Shown here piece by piece: positions 54,201 through 64,000 of a stretch of DNA of 64,000 nucleotides (position 1 is its first letter; every line of letters starts with the position of its first letter). The stretch is from Haliotis asinina (lineage: Eukaryota; Mollusca; Gastropoda; Lepetellida; Haliotidae), in contig NC_090281.1 of the NCBI RefSeq assembly GCF_037392515.1, forward strand, positions 52,678,753-52,742,752, given 5' to 3'. The notes under the pieces were generated by a model. The model ran no database searches, was not told the DNA's origin, and saw only the letters and a list, made by a program, of their open reading frames with translations. The position numbers and the translations under genes are program-made.

Positions 54201-57200
54201 CAATATTTTTTAACAAAAATTGGCAGATATACCTAACAACCTAAAGTGGTGCCTATTGCTATTTACATTTTTTATTTTCATTTTTATTTTACTTGGTCTC
54301 TATTGAAAAGATTTGTACTTAACCTAAAAAGGGAGGGTTGGACTTCTTTTCTGGAGCACAACTTGAAAATCTTTCAATATCTTTCAGCAAAACTTAGCAT
54401 GTATATATATAAGGCAGATGAAATGTGTAGGAACATTTTACAAGATTAAATGGTAGATTTCTTTTGGAAATAGTATCAATGGCCTTTATAGATTCTCTTT
54501 ACATGATACATGTGCATTCCAGTGGCATTAGAACAGAGTAAGTGTTACATGGGTAATAGAGACTAGTACTTGTTGTGGACAGATCAACACTGTGGTCAGC
54601 GGGGCGCTGGACAGGTTACACTCAGAGAAGGACCCTTGCGTCAAGTATGATGTCAACCGCAAACTCTGGATATATCTCCACAGAAACAGGACGGAGGAAG
54701 AATTTGGTAAACTTGCAATTCTGTTTGCGTCCTTATTTGTAATTTAAAAACTACAAACCTACAAGAATATGTACCTCTTTATGTTTTCTACCTCTGAAAT
54801 CATATTTCATATTCACCTCAGGTTATTGAAGTACAAGTAAGTCAAGGAATGCTTTAGAAACTGATACTATTAGAATTTTGATAGGCACCATGATCAAATA
54901 TCTTGCTTTGATGCCTCTGTGAGTTAATGAGGAGGCATGGAGGACCTGTCTAAGGTTCTACAGTGGAAGGAGTTGCATCCTTTGGGGATGCCAGTATCCT
55001 GTAATGTTGGTTGGAATGATGGTTAGCAGTCAAACACTTAAATCTGTTTCAAATGCAATTGAATTACGATAACATACCTCCTGAAATGTCTGTCTTCCAG
55101 AACGAATCCACCAAGCCCAGGGTGCTGCAGTCAAGGCCAAGAAGTCTCTACAGAAACCCAAGACCGCAAAAACAGTAAGTCTTGGTACCAGTGTTCTTCC
55201 TGTTATTAAGAACAGGTCTGAGCAGTTCTGTGTGATTAGTGACTCACTTGGCAAAATTCATCCTGTATGACCGTTAGTCAGGTCTGGACCAGAGAGTCAT
55301 GTGATTGAGCTTTGAAAGTGAAAACATGATTGATCCAGTCGATGTGTCTGTCCTCGTGATCCTCTCTTGTGACAAGTATAGTCCTCCTTTACGACACATT
55401 ACTACATGCATTGGTAAAGACAATGTGATTGAGAACAGTGGATTGTTGACTGATTCCAGCTACATGTGTCAATCAAGTCAGCTATCCTAACAACCAGATC
55501 CCGTTAGTCACCTCTTATGACATGCATGGGTTGCTGAAGATCAATTCTAAACAGGTCTTCACAGGTCTGGTGGGATAAATGCTGGTGCTGGCCAGGTTGA
55601 CATTTGAGTGTTTTGTAGGGCTTGGTTCTGCCACACACTGATGTACTTGTCTTCTCAATAGAAGATATACTTCTCCTTCACCTGGCAGTAAATGGCTACC
55701 CTCTAGCACTTCACATGGCCATGCTGTCTTGTATGCTTCCCTGAAATCATGGAATGAATGTCTGTCATAACTAAGTCTCGTGAAACCATGACTGATTAGC
55801 TATATAGCATATTAAGTTTATGGGTGATTTTATGAGTATTGTTTGGTTTTTCTTCAGATCAAAGATGCAATATCCGCCCAATCTGCTCCACGCCAGACAG
55901 TCTCCACCAATCTTGCCACAGAGGCAGCTGCTGCCCTCAATGTTGAAGATCTGGCCACTCTGCAGTCTCAGGCTTTAACCAGCCCCTCCATTGTGCACAG
56001 CCCCAAAACTCTCGGTCAGACCACGTTCGCACGGACACCACAGTCAAGTCCCAAGATGGCCTCTCCTAAAAATGCAAATCTGACTTTGACCTCATCTTCT
56101 TCCCTCAGTGTTTCTCTTGCTCAATCTCCTCTCAAGAACACAACCCATCTGCTGACATCGCCCACCAGCCTAGCTCAAACATCCAAACCAGTGGGCATCC
56201 CCATGGTGACAGCCACAGTCCCAGGTGCTATCACAGCCATTTCTCAGGTGAAGGCTGAAACTGTTGGACGTAAAAATCAAACTGTGAACTTGCTGCAACA
56301 GCAGCATTTAATAAGACAAGGTGGTGCCATCACCGCAGCATTAGCCAATCAGCAAGTAGGGCAGAATGTAACCATGACAACAAAGGGCGAGGTGGTGCTG
56401 CAGCGCCCAACCAGTACGTCAGTGACTGTTGCGGGCGCTCACCAGGTCCCAAACACAACCAAACTTATCTCGTTAGCACAAGTGACAACAGGTATAGGGA
56501 CGATGACAACTCCGGTGTCGACAGTTGTGAGTTCGATGTCTGGAGCAGACAGTCAGGCCGTAGCAAGGCTGATACAGCAGGTACAAGGAGGGCCACAGAT
56601 GTTGTCAGTCAGCAACCTCCTGGCTGCAGGAGGTGCAAGTACACCCAGATTACAGGGTGCAAATCCCCGGACAACAACCATCAAGATTCAAGGTGAGTTC
56701 ACAGCTTAGCCAAGTCCTGCCTGGTTTCGGATTGGAATTGAATACACAACAATGACCACTATCATTGGCCATAGGAGACATGCCAAGTTACACGTCTGAG
56801 GGATACACAAAGTATGTGATCTGGGCTACCAGTTACACATTTCTCTGATGTCAAAGAGGCTGATTGGGTTAGATGGCTGAGTGCTGGCAATTGTATGCCT
56901 GACTCTTGAGAGTATGGGTTTGAATCCAGGATGGTATCCAAGAAAAGTACTAGTATCAGTACTACTTATCAATTCATTTTCATGAGAGATCTTCCTTAGG
57001 GTACTTATGAGCGTTAAAATGTCCATTTATAATTCCTACTACAGTTGTAACTATGCTTTGAATAAAATATCAAAACAGAAAACTGTGATATACCATGTAA
57101 TGTGGAGATACGACTTGATTGTTCCAGGAAGCAGCATAGTGCCTCCTGTTGGAGGCAAGCCCATCCAGATCAGCGGGAAGCCCCTCACTCACTCTAAGAG

Positions 57201-58884
57201 TCTGATGCAGCTTGGAGGGAAAAACCAGCAATCCTTAGGGATGATCCACACACAACAGTTGTCAGCCATCAGTATCATACCACAGACAATCACAACCTGC
57301 ATTGCCACCCTCTCACAGCCACGCAGTGTCGTATCTTCAGGTAGCCATGTTAACACAAAACTGGAGTTGTTGAATTGTTAAAGTGTTTGCTTGACAAGTC
57401 AAGTATCTAGCTCCTCATGTCCTGATAAAAATGTCCCCTCTGTTGGATATTTAAATATATTATTACGTTCAGTTTCCAAATTTTGAATTCATAAGTAAAA
57501 ATAATTTTCAAGTCATAATCAGTTGTGAAAGTTGTCATTTTGATTCGAGAACCATGAACCTTGAGAAAGCTAGTGTCAGTTTTATGCATTGGTCAGAGTT
57601 AGTGAAAAAGGTAGTTCTGACCTGACTTTTTTTAGCATCTGTTTTTTTTCTTGAAAAGTGAATCAAACTTCATAGTGAAGATAATGTAATATAGCATTGA
57701 GCTTAATTAAAAGTTTGATATAAATGCACAGATGGTATTGTTATGTGGTTTGCAAAATATACAGATTTAAAGATCGTTGAGAAACATTCATGATATGTAT
57801 ATAGAATAGCCACCCTTAGGTGTGTCAGGTTCTGCTTTTTGTTTAGTTCCAAGATACTTGATGTCTCCATTTCTTGGTTTCACCAATGTGGTCTTTTACC
57901 AGCGTGGCTTTGAACTTTGTTCCCATATTACGTTGACGAAGGATACTGACAAGTATTTGGAGGAAAGTTAAACCATACTCATTCTTGTTTTTAGCGACGT
58001 CCAACACAGGTGTGACGGAGGTGTCAACAAGTGGACAGCAGCACATGACGGTCGGGCAACCAAAGATGACCATAGTGGGTCAGGTAGGGCCCATCACATC
58101 CACGCAGGCCCAGACAGTGAACATGGGAGGTCAGCCCAGGGTCGTGAACACCTCACCTGGAGGGATCTTTGTCACACATCTTGCACCAGGAATCTCACTC
58201 AGACCAGGTCAGTTTGGGGAGGATAACATCTAAAACTCAGTTTGTTCCAAAATAAGTTTTTTGTTTGTTTAATTTCATTTGCTTGACAATGATATTAGAA
58301 TCTATGTAGAAATGTCGCCTGTCACAAAATAGTAGAAGAAAAAACTTGTCATCATTTTTCATGTTTGTTTAATGTCGCACTCAGCTAAATACCATCTATA
58401 TGGCAGTGATCTGTAAGTCATAAAGACAATCCTGTGATCAACAGCATGAGCATTGATCTATGCAGTTGGGATACAATTACATGCGTCAACGAATTCAGTG
58501 AGTCTGACCACTCGATCATGTTAGTAACCTCTTGCAACAAGCATGGGTTAGTCCAATTCTAATCCGGATCTTCACGGTTTGAGCCTCATTTGGATGGAAT
58601 GGCTGATTGTAGGCCATCATAATTTGTAGAATGTATCTCATGCATACAACCACTGGTTTTGCTGGCCCAAACTTGAGTAGACTGGCTGTGGTAATATAGG
58701 CAAATGGTACTGTGGTGTTAGACTCTCACTGCCCTGTTCCTTCCAGGTTTACCAGGGGTGGGCCAGGCCAAGATGGTGTCTGCCAGTCAGGCTGGTCTAG
58801 CCCAGCTCATCATGCAGCAGACACCGCAGGGACTGAAGACTGCCGGAGGTGAAACTGTCGGGGTCGTGCCCAACGTCTCACAGG
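42285..58884 (+). CDS. NFRKB: NFRKB (INO80 subunit G), 23 coding exons, continues past the window
   Basis: Exons: 42285-42416 (exon from 42257), 43255-43332, 44244-44299, 45500-45567, 45862-45989, 46359-46477, 46724-46794, 47871-47999, 48408-48520, 48895-49000, 49309-49564, 50611-50698, 51869-51995, 52563-52752, 52977-53037, 53496-53670, 53877-53983, 54583-54706, 55101-55174, 55858-56692, 57128-57340, 57995-58207, 58747-58884. Phases agree throughout (1200 codons plus one base). MDSMDPEID matches the MDSLD start of the human protein. Residues about 40-150 form the DEUBAD domain, including LFSGDEFKFGNPL. Residues about 574-710 are the winged-helix domain (HGYESVVGPVKGVY, VRDAAARLPNGEGTRGDICE, INTVVSGALDRLHSEKDPCV). 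A Ser/Thr/Gln-rich tail fills the large exon. In mammals it belongs to INO80 and binds and inhibits UCH37. The 3' end lies beyond the satellite. Confidence 0.95.
43584..44193. mobile_element. Non-autonomous foldback DNA element (MITE), copy 2, older
   Basis: About 610 bp matching the element at 14073 along its length: AGATTGACCAATCAGAACAC and ACAGCTTACCAAATC near the left, GTTGCTGAAAATAGTGTTT and CCCCAAGCGTATATA in the middle, CTTTGTTAGACGTGTAACGA and TTCTTAGACTG at the right. The terminal arms are diverged. It lies in the NFRKB intron before 44244. Confidence 0.8.
44366..44412 (+). repeat. Family B fragment
   Basis: GAGGCGACTAATGGGATTAG and CAGGCTCACTAAATTGGTTG match the inner part of family B. 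Confidence 0.55.
44413..45348. other. NFRKB intron with a possible transposase-like fragment
   Basis: The minus strand at 44642-44872 has an open frame with MKITDFFTQN followed by a Ser/Thr/Lys-rich stretch. Starts of this type occur in zinc-finger transposases and PCNA-binding peptides, but no further domain is visible. Confidence 0.3.
45349..45402 (+). repeat. Family B fragment
   Basis: TTGTCTGACCCAGACTGGAT and TACAGTCTGCTGCCATGTAG match the 3' part of family B. Confidence 0.55.
46181..46235 (-). ncRNA. Hammerhead-ribozyme-like remnant
   Basis: On the minus strand CCTGATGATGGAGCTAGAAC is followed by AAGCCTCGAAACATTGTGG. This matches the hammerhead core order CUGAUGA, stem II, GAAAC. Stem II would be GAGGCT with AGCCTC but the 5' arm is altered, so it is probably inactive. 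Such motifs are known in Penelope-like retroelements; no reverse transcriptase is seen nearby. Confidence 0.45.
47515..47672 (+). repeat. Family A SINE
   Basis: GTGGGATAGCCTAGATTTTG head, GTTTGATTCCCCACA B box, GTGAAGCCATTTCTGGTGTT, then GATATTGCTGGAACATGGCT and a short CTCATTCACT tail. It lies in the NFRKB intron before 47871. Confidence 0.75.
48052..48407 (+). repeat. Degenerate tandem repeat of a splice-site-like unit
   Basis: About ten imperfect units of roughly 35 bp, each with a core like GTTTCAGGTGAGAATG (variants GTCTCAGGTGAGAATG, GTTTCAGGCGAGGATG, GTTTAGGTGAGAATG, GTTCAGGTGGGAATG). The last unit is the real acceptor and start of the exon at 48408, whose first bases are GTGAGAATGGC. 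Confidence 0.8.
48664..48773 (+). repeat. (CTCA)n microsatellite, about 27 copies
   Basis: Pure tetranucleotide run in the NFRKB intron between 48520 and 48895. No SINE body is recognisable beside it, though the unit equals the SINE tail. Confidence 0.98.
49741..49929 (+). repeat. Family A SINE, full length with CTCA tail
   Basis: GGGGCTGTGGGGTAGCCTAA head, GGTTCAAATCCCC B box, GTGTGAAGCCTACTTTTGGT, ATGGCTGGAATATTGCAGAA, then nine CTCA units. Confidence 0.85.
50140..50364 (+). repeat. 114-bp tandem duplication
   Basis: Two nearly identical copies of a 114-bp unit starting ATATTAGTTACTGATCATAA and containing AAACAAACAGACAAACAAAC. Very recent by its identity. Confidence 0.95.
50888..51345 (+). 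repeat. Degenerate tandem repeat, about 28 bp unit
   Basis: Some fifteen diverged copies of a unit like GTTTTAGCTCACCTGAACTT plus GGTGTTCCA, in the NFRKB intron before 51869. Confidence 0.85.
52140..52250 (+). repeat. Family A SINE, 3' part
   Basis: CCCCACATGGGCACAATGTG, GAAGCCCATTTCCGGTGTTC, TATTGCTGGAATATTGCTAA, then AAAGTGGCGTAAAAATAAAC and CTCACTCAATTACTC. Confidence 0.8.
53081..53392 (+). repeat. G-rich minisatellite in NFRKB intron
   Basis: Imperfect units of about 40-55 bp built from GTATGGATGGAGTG, TTTTGTGAGGAGGGTGTGGG and GTGGG. It lies in the intron between exons at 53037 and 53496. Confidence 0.85.
55260..55562 (-). repeat. Family B SINE-like repeat, diverged
   Basis: Recognised from GTCTGGACCAGAGAGTCATG, TGTGTCAATCAAGTCAGCTA, CCCGTTAGTCACCTCTTATG and ATGCATGGGTTGCTGAAGAT. 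It is interrupted by unrelated sequence in its middle. Confidence 0.65.
56866..56960 (+). repeat. tRNA-like SINE head of another kind
   Basis: GGTTAGATGGCTGAGTGCTG (A-box-like) and GGGTTTGAATCCAGG (B box) at tRNA-like spacing. It is followed by non-tRNA sequence, so more likely a SINE than a working tRNA gene. Confidence 0.5.
58366..58580 (-). repeat. Family B SINE-like repeat, diverged
   Basis: On plus: GTCGCACTCAGCTAAATACC, CTGTGATCAACAGCATGAGC, GTTAGTAACCTCTTGCAACA, ending CCGGATCTTCACGG. Confidence 0.75.
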
Positions 58885-59154
58885 GTAAACATGCTTCCAC
58901 TATTCATGTTATGGCGTTTTTCTTAGGGAGTTGGATGTTGTTGTATATCACACGGTGTGTCCCTACCTGTGCCTTGATCACTGCCAGATTACCAGTTTCT
59001 GTTATGATGCACAGAAACATCATGTAGTTGGAATTATGTAATAATTCTCTGTTAATATTACTTTGTTTGTGTGTGAGTGAGTGAGTGAGAGAAGATAATG
59101 CTGTTTTCTACATTTTTAACCTATCTGTTAAATTGACTACATTAACCACACCTA

Positions 59155-62100
59155 TACCCTTACTCTGCTTCATGTAACAGGATCATCTATGTCCTTACTT
59201 TCCTTCATGTAACAGGATCATCTATGTCCTTACTCTCCTTCATGTAACAGGATCATCTATGTCCTTACTCTGCTTCATGTAACAGGATCATCTATGTCCT
59301 TACTCTGCTTCATGTAACAGGATCATCTATGTCCTTACTTTCCTTCATGTAACAGGAACACCTATGTCCTTACTTTCCTTCATGTAACAGGATCATCTAT
59401 GTCCTTACTTTCCTTCATGTAACAGGAACACCTATGTCCTTACTTTCCTTCATGTAACAGGATCATCTATGTCCTTACTTTCCTTCATGTAACAGGATCA
59501 TCTATGTCCTTACTTTCCTTCATGTAACAGGATCATCTATGTCCTTACTTTCCTTCATGTAACAGGATCATCTATGTCCTTACTTTCCTTCATGTAACAG
59601 GATCATCTATGTCCTTACTTTCCTTCATGTAACAGGATCATCTATGTCCTTACTCTCCTTCATGTAACAGGATCATCTATGTCCTTACTCTCCTTCATGT
59701 AACAGGATCATCTATGTCCTTACTTTCCTTCATGTAACAGGATCATCTATGTCCTTACTTTCCTTCATGTAACAGGATCATCTATGTCCTTACTCTCCTT
59801 CATGTAACAGGATCATCTATGTCCTTACTTTCCTTCATGTAACAGGATCATCTATGTCCTTACTTTCCTTCATGTAACAGGATCATCTATGTCCTTACTT
59901 TCATTCATGTAACAGGATCATCTATGTCCTTACTTTCCTTCATGTAACAGGATCATCTATGTCCTTACTCTCCTTCATGTAACAGGATCATCTATGTCCT
60001 TACTCTCCTTCATGTAACAGGAACACCTATGTCCTTACTCTGCTTCATGTAACAGGATCATCTATGTCCTTACTTTCCTTCATGTAACAGGATCATCTAT
60101 GTCCTTACTCTCCTTCATGTAACAGGATCATCTATGTCCTTACTTTCCTTCATGTAACAGGATCATCTGTGTCCTTACTCTGCTTCATGTAACAGGATCA
60201 TCTATGTCCTTACTTTCCTTCATGTAACAGGATCATCTATGTCCTTACTTTCCTTCATGTAACAGGATCATCTATGTCCTTACTCTCCTTCATGTAACAG
60301 GATCATCTATGTCCTTACTTTCCTTCATGTAACAGGATCATCTATGTCCTTACTCTGCTTCATGTAACAGGATCATCTATGTCCTTACTTTCCTTCATGT
60401 AACAAGATCATCTATGTCCTTACTTTCCTTCATGTAACAGGATCATCTATGTCCTTACTCTCCTTCATGTAACAGGATCATCTATGTCCTTACTTTCCTT
60501 CATGTAACAGGATCATCTATGTCCTTACTTTCCTTCATGTAACAGGAACACCTATGTCCTTACTCTCCTTCATGTAACAGGATCATCTATGTCCTTACTT
60601 TCCTTCATGTAACAGGAACACCTATGTCCTTACTCTCCTTCATGTAACAGGATCATCTATGTCCTTACTTTCCTTCATGTAACAGGATCATCTATGTCCT
60701 TACTTTCCTTCATGTAACAGGATCATCTATGTCCTTACTTTCCTTCATGTAACAGGATCATCTATGTCCTTACTTTCATTCATGTAACAGGATCACCTAT
60801 GTCCTTACTTTCCTTCATGTAACAGGATCATCTATGTCCTTACTCTCCTTCATGTAACAGGATCATCTATGTCCTTACTCTCCTTCATGTAACAGGAACA
60901 CCTATGTCCTTACTCTCCTTCATGTAACAGGATCATCTATGTCCTTACTTTCCTTCATGTAACAGGATCATCTATGTCCTTACTTTCCTTCATGTAACAG
61001 GATCATCTATGTCCTTACTCTCCTTCATGTAACAGGAACACCTATGTCCTTACTTTCCTTCATGTAACAGGATCATCTATGTCCTTACTTTCCTTCATGT
61101 AACAGGATCATCTATGTCCTTACTCTCCTTCATGTAACAGGATCATCTATGTCCTTACTTTCCTTCATGTAACAGGATCATCTATGTCCTTACTTTCCTT
61201 CATGTAACAGGATCATCTATGTCCTTACTTTCATTCATGTAACAGGATCATCTATGTCCTTACTTTCTGTCATGTAACAGGATCATCTATGTCCTTACTC
61301 TCCTTCATGTAACAGGATCATCTATGTCCTTACTCTCCTTCATGTAACAGGAACACCTATGTCCTTACTCTGCTTCATGTAACAGGATCATCTATGTCCT
61401 TACTTTCCTTCATGTAACAGGATCATCTATGTCCTTACTTTCCTTCATGTAACAGGATCATCTATGTCCTTACTCTCCTTCATGTAACAGGATCATCTAT
61501 GTCCTTACTTTCCTTCATGTAACAGGATCATCTATGTCCTTACTTTCCTTCATGTAACAGGAACACCTATGTCCTTACTCTCCTTCATGTAACAGGATCA
61601 TCTATGTCCTTACTTTCCTTCATGTAACAGGAACACCTATGTCCTTACTCTCCTTCATGTAACAGGATCATCTATGTCCTTACTTTCCTTCATGTAACAG
61701 GATCATCTATGTCCTTACTTTCCTTCATGTAACAGGATCATCTATGTCCTTACTTTCCTTCATGTAACAGGATCATCTATGTCCTTACTTTCATTCATGT
61801 AACAGGATCACCTATGTCCTTACTTTCCTTCATGTAACAGGATCATCTATGTCCTTACTCTCCTTCATGTAACAGGATCATCTATGTCCTTACTCTCCTT
61901 CATGTAACAGGAACACCTATGTCCTTACTCTCCTTCATGTAACAGGATCATCTATGTCCTTACTTTCCTTCATGTAACAGGATCATCTATGTCCTTACTT
62001 TCCTTCATGTAACAGGATCATCTATGTCCTTACTCTCCTTCATGTAACAGGAACACCTATGTCCTTACTTTCCTTCATGTAACAGGATCATCTATGTCCT

Positions 62101-64000
62101 TACTTTCCTTCATGTAACAGGATCATCTATGTCCTTACTCTCCTTCATGTAACAGGATCATCTATGTCCTTACTTTCCTTCATGTAACAGGATCATCTAT
62201 GTCCTTACTTTCCTTCATGTAACAGGATCATCTATGTCCTTACTTTCATTCATGTAACAGGATCATCTATGTCCTTACTTTCTGTCATGTAACAGGATCA
62301 TCTATGTCCTTACTCTCCTTCATGTAACAGGATCATCTATGTCCTTACTCTCCTTCATGTAACAGGAACACCTATGTCCTTACTCTGCTTCATGTAACAG
62401 GATCATCTATGTCCTTACTTTCCTTCATGTAACAGGATCATCTATGTCCTTACTCTCCTTCATGTAACAGGATCATCTATGTCCTTACTTTCCTTCATGT
62501 AACAGGATCATCTATGTCCTTACTCTGCTTCATGTAACAGGATCATCTATGTCCTTACTTTCCTTCATGTAACAGGATCATCTATGTCCTTACTTTCCTT
62601 CATGTAACAGGATCATCTATGTCCTTACTCTCCTTCATGTAACAGGATCATCTATGTCCTTACTTTCCTTCATGTAACAGGATCATCTATGTCCTTACTT
62701 TCCTTCATGTAACAGGATCATCTATGTCCTTACTTTCCTTCATGTAACAGGAACACCTATGTCCTTACTCTCCTTCATGTAACAGGATCATCTATGTCCT
62801 TACTTTCCTTCATGTAACAGGAACACCTATGTCCTTACTCTCCTTCATGTAACAGGATCATCTATGTCCTTACTTTCCTTCATGTAACAGGATCATCTAT
62901 GTCCTTACTTTCCTTCATGTAACAGGATCATCTATGTCCTTACTTTCCTTCATGTAACAGGATCACCTATGTCCTTACTTTCATTCATGTAACAGGATCA
63001 CCTATGTCCTTACTTTCCTTCATGTAACAGGATCATCTATGTCCTTACTCTCCTTCATGTAACAGGATCATCTATGTCCTTACTCTCCTTCATGTAACAG
63101 GAACACCTATGTCCTTACTCTCCTTCATGTAACAGGATCATCTATGTCCTTACTTTCCTTCATGTAACAGGATCATCTATGTCCTTACTTTCCTTCATGT
63201 AACAGGATCATCTATGTCCTTACTCTCCTTCATGTAACAGGAACACCTATGTCCTTACTTTCCTTCATGTAACAGGATCATCTATGTCCTTACTTTCCTT
63301 CATGTAACAGGATCATCTATGTCCTTACTCTCCTTCATGTAACAGGATCATCTATGTCCTTACTTTCCTTCATGTAACAGGAACACCTATGTCCTTACTT
63401 TCCTTCATGTAACAGGATCATCTATGTCCTTACTTTCCTTCATGTAACAGGAACACCTATGTCCTTACTCTCCTTCATGTAACAGGATCATCTATGTCCT
63501 CACTCTCCTTCATGTAACAGGAACATCTATGTCCTTACTCTCCTTCATGTAACAGGATCATCTATGTCCTTACTTTCCTTCATGTAACAGGAACACCTAT
63601 GTCCTTACTCTCCTTCATGTAACAGGATCATCTATGTCCTTACTCTCCTTCATGTAACAGGATCATCTATGTCCTTACTCTCCTTCATGTAACAGGAACA
63701 CCTATGTCCTTACTCTCCTTCATGTAACAGGATCATCTATGTCCTTACTTTCCTTCATGTAACAGGAACACCTATGTCCTTACTCTCCTTCATGTAACAG
63801 GATCATCTATGTCCTTACTCTCCTTCATGTAACAGGATCATCTATGTCCTTACTCTCCTTCATGTAACAGGATCATCTATGTCCTTACTTTCCTTCATGT
63901 AACAGGATCATCTATGTCCTTACTCTCCTTCATGTAACAGGATCATCTATGTCCTTACTTTCCTTCATGTAACAGGATCATCTATGTCCTTACTTTCCTT
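59155..64000 (+). repeat. 35-bp satellite with higher-order structure, runs off the window
   Basis: At least 138 head-to-tail copies of a 35-bp unit (GATCATCTATGTCCTTACTT plus TCCTTCATGTAACAG). The main variants are GAACACC for GATCATC, and CTCC, CTGC, TCATT or TCTGT in the pyrimidine part. Marker variants recur at 1015 bp (29 units) and 1190 bp (34 units), showing higher-order repeats. Each unit contains a pyrimidine-rich stretch ending AACAG, like a 3' splice site. It lies in the NFRKB intron after the exon ending at 58884; the next exon is not in the window. Confidence 0.97.

Noticed and set aside
59155-64000. Regular repeats that resemble a CRISPR array
   Set aside because: The 35-bp units are head to tail with no unique spacers, in an animal gene intron; it is a satellite.

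Overview
The window is animal nuclear DNA, most likely from a marine gastropod, with abalone (Haliotis) the best guess. The reasons are long introns with GT-AG junctions, three conserved metazoan genes, and many copies of SINE-like repeats that end in (CTCA)n/(CACT)n runs, a pattern I associate with abalone loci. The species call is inference; the gene calls rest on protein similarity that I read directly.

Layout: (1) 1-2380, upstream sequence. (2) 2381-9974 (+), SAP30/SAP30L, a Sin3-HDAC corepressor subunit in five coding exons, with a decayed Tc1-like transposon and a 20-bp minisatellite in its introns. (3) About 10.1-19.2 kb, a repeat-rich gap between two convergent genes: SINEs, a (CTCA)n microsatellite, foldback MITEs and a 150-bp duplication with a perfect palindrome. 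(4) 19226-40206 (-), EIF3F, translation initiation factor 3 subunit f, in eight coding exons giving 274 codons. (5) 21983-36416, a 14.4-kb Polinton/Maverick sitting in the EIF3F intron between coding exons 4 and 5. It has 325-bp terminal inverted repeats that are about 99% identical and a full-looking set of virus-like genes. (6) 42285 to beyond 58884 (+), NFRKB (INO80 complex subunit G): 23 coding exons and 1200 codons inside the window, continuing past its end. (7) 59155-64000, a 35-bp satellite (at least 138 copies) inside an NFRKB intron, organised into about 1-kb higher-order units and running off the end.

The Polinton carries, from left to right: a membrane protein, two tandem paralogues with an LGDT-x-GFD-x-PG motif, and the penton-like minor capsid protein (all minus); a 446-residue protein with a C-terminal membrane segment (+); a coiled-coil membrane protein (-); the double-jelly-roll major capsid protein, the packaging ATPase, five small proteins, a protein-primed DNA polymerase B with SAP-like N-terminal repeats, and a retroviral-type integrase (all plus). 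It looks whole and young. I could not recognise the usual maturation protease.

The three host genes are all housekeeping or chromatin factors. EIF3F and NFRKB are arranged head to head and may share a promoter region. The most unusual signals are the young Polinton with a G5TAC5-type palindrome recurring in several of its genes in different frames, and two NFRKB intron arrays whose repeat unit resembles a 3' splice site.
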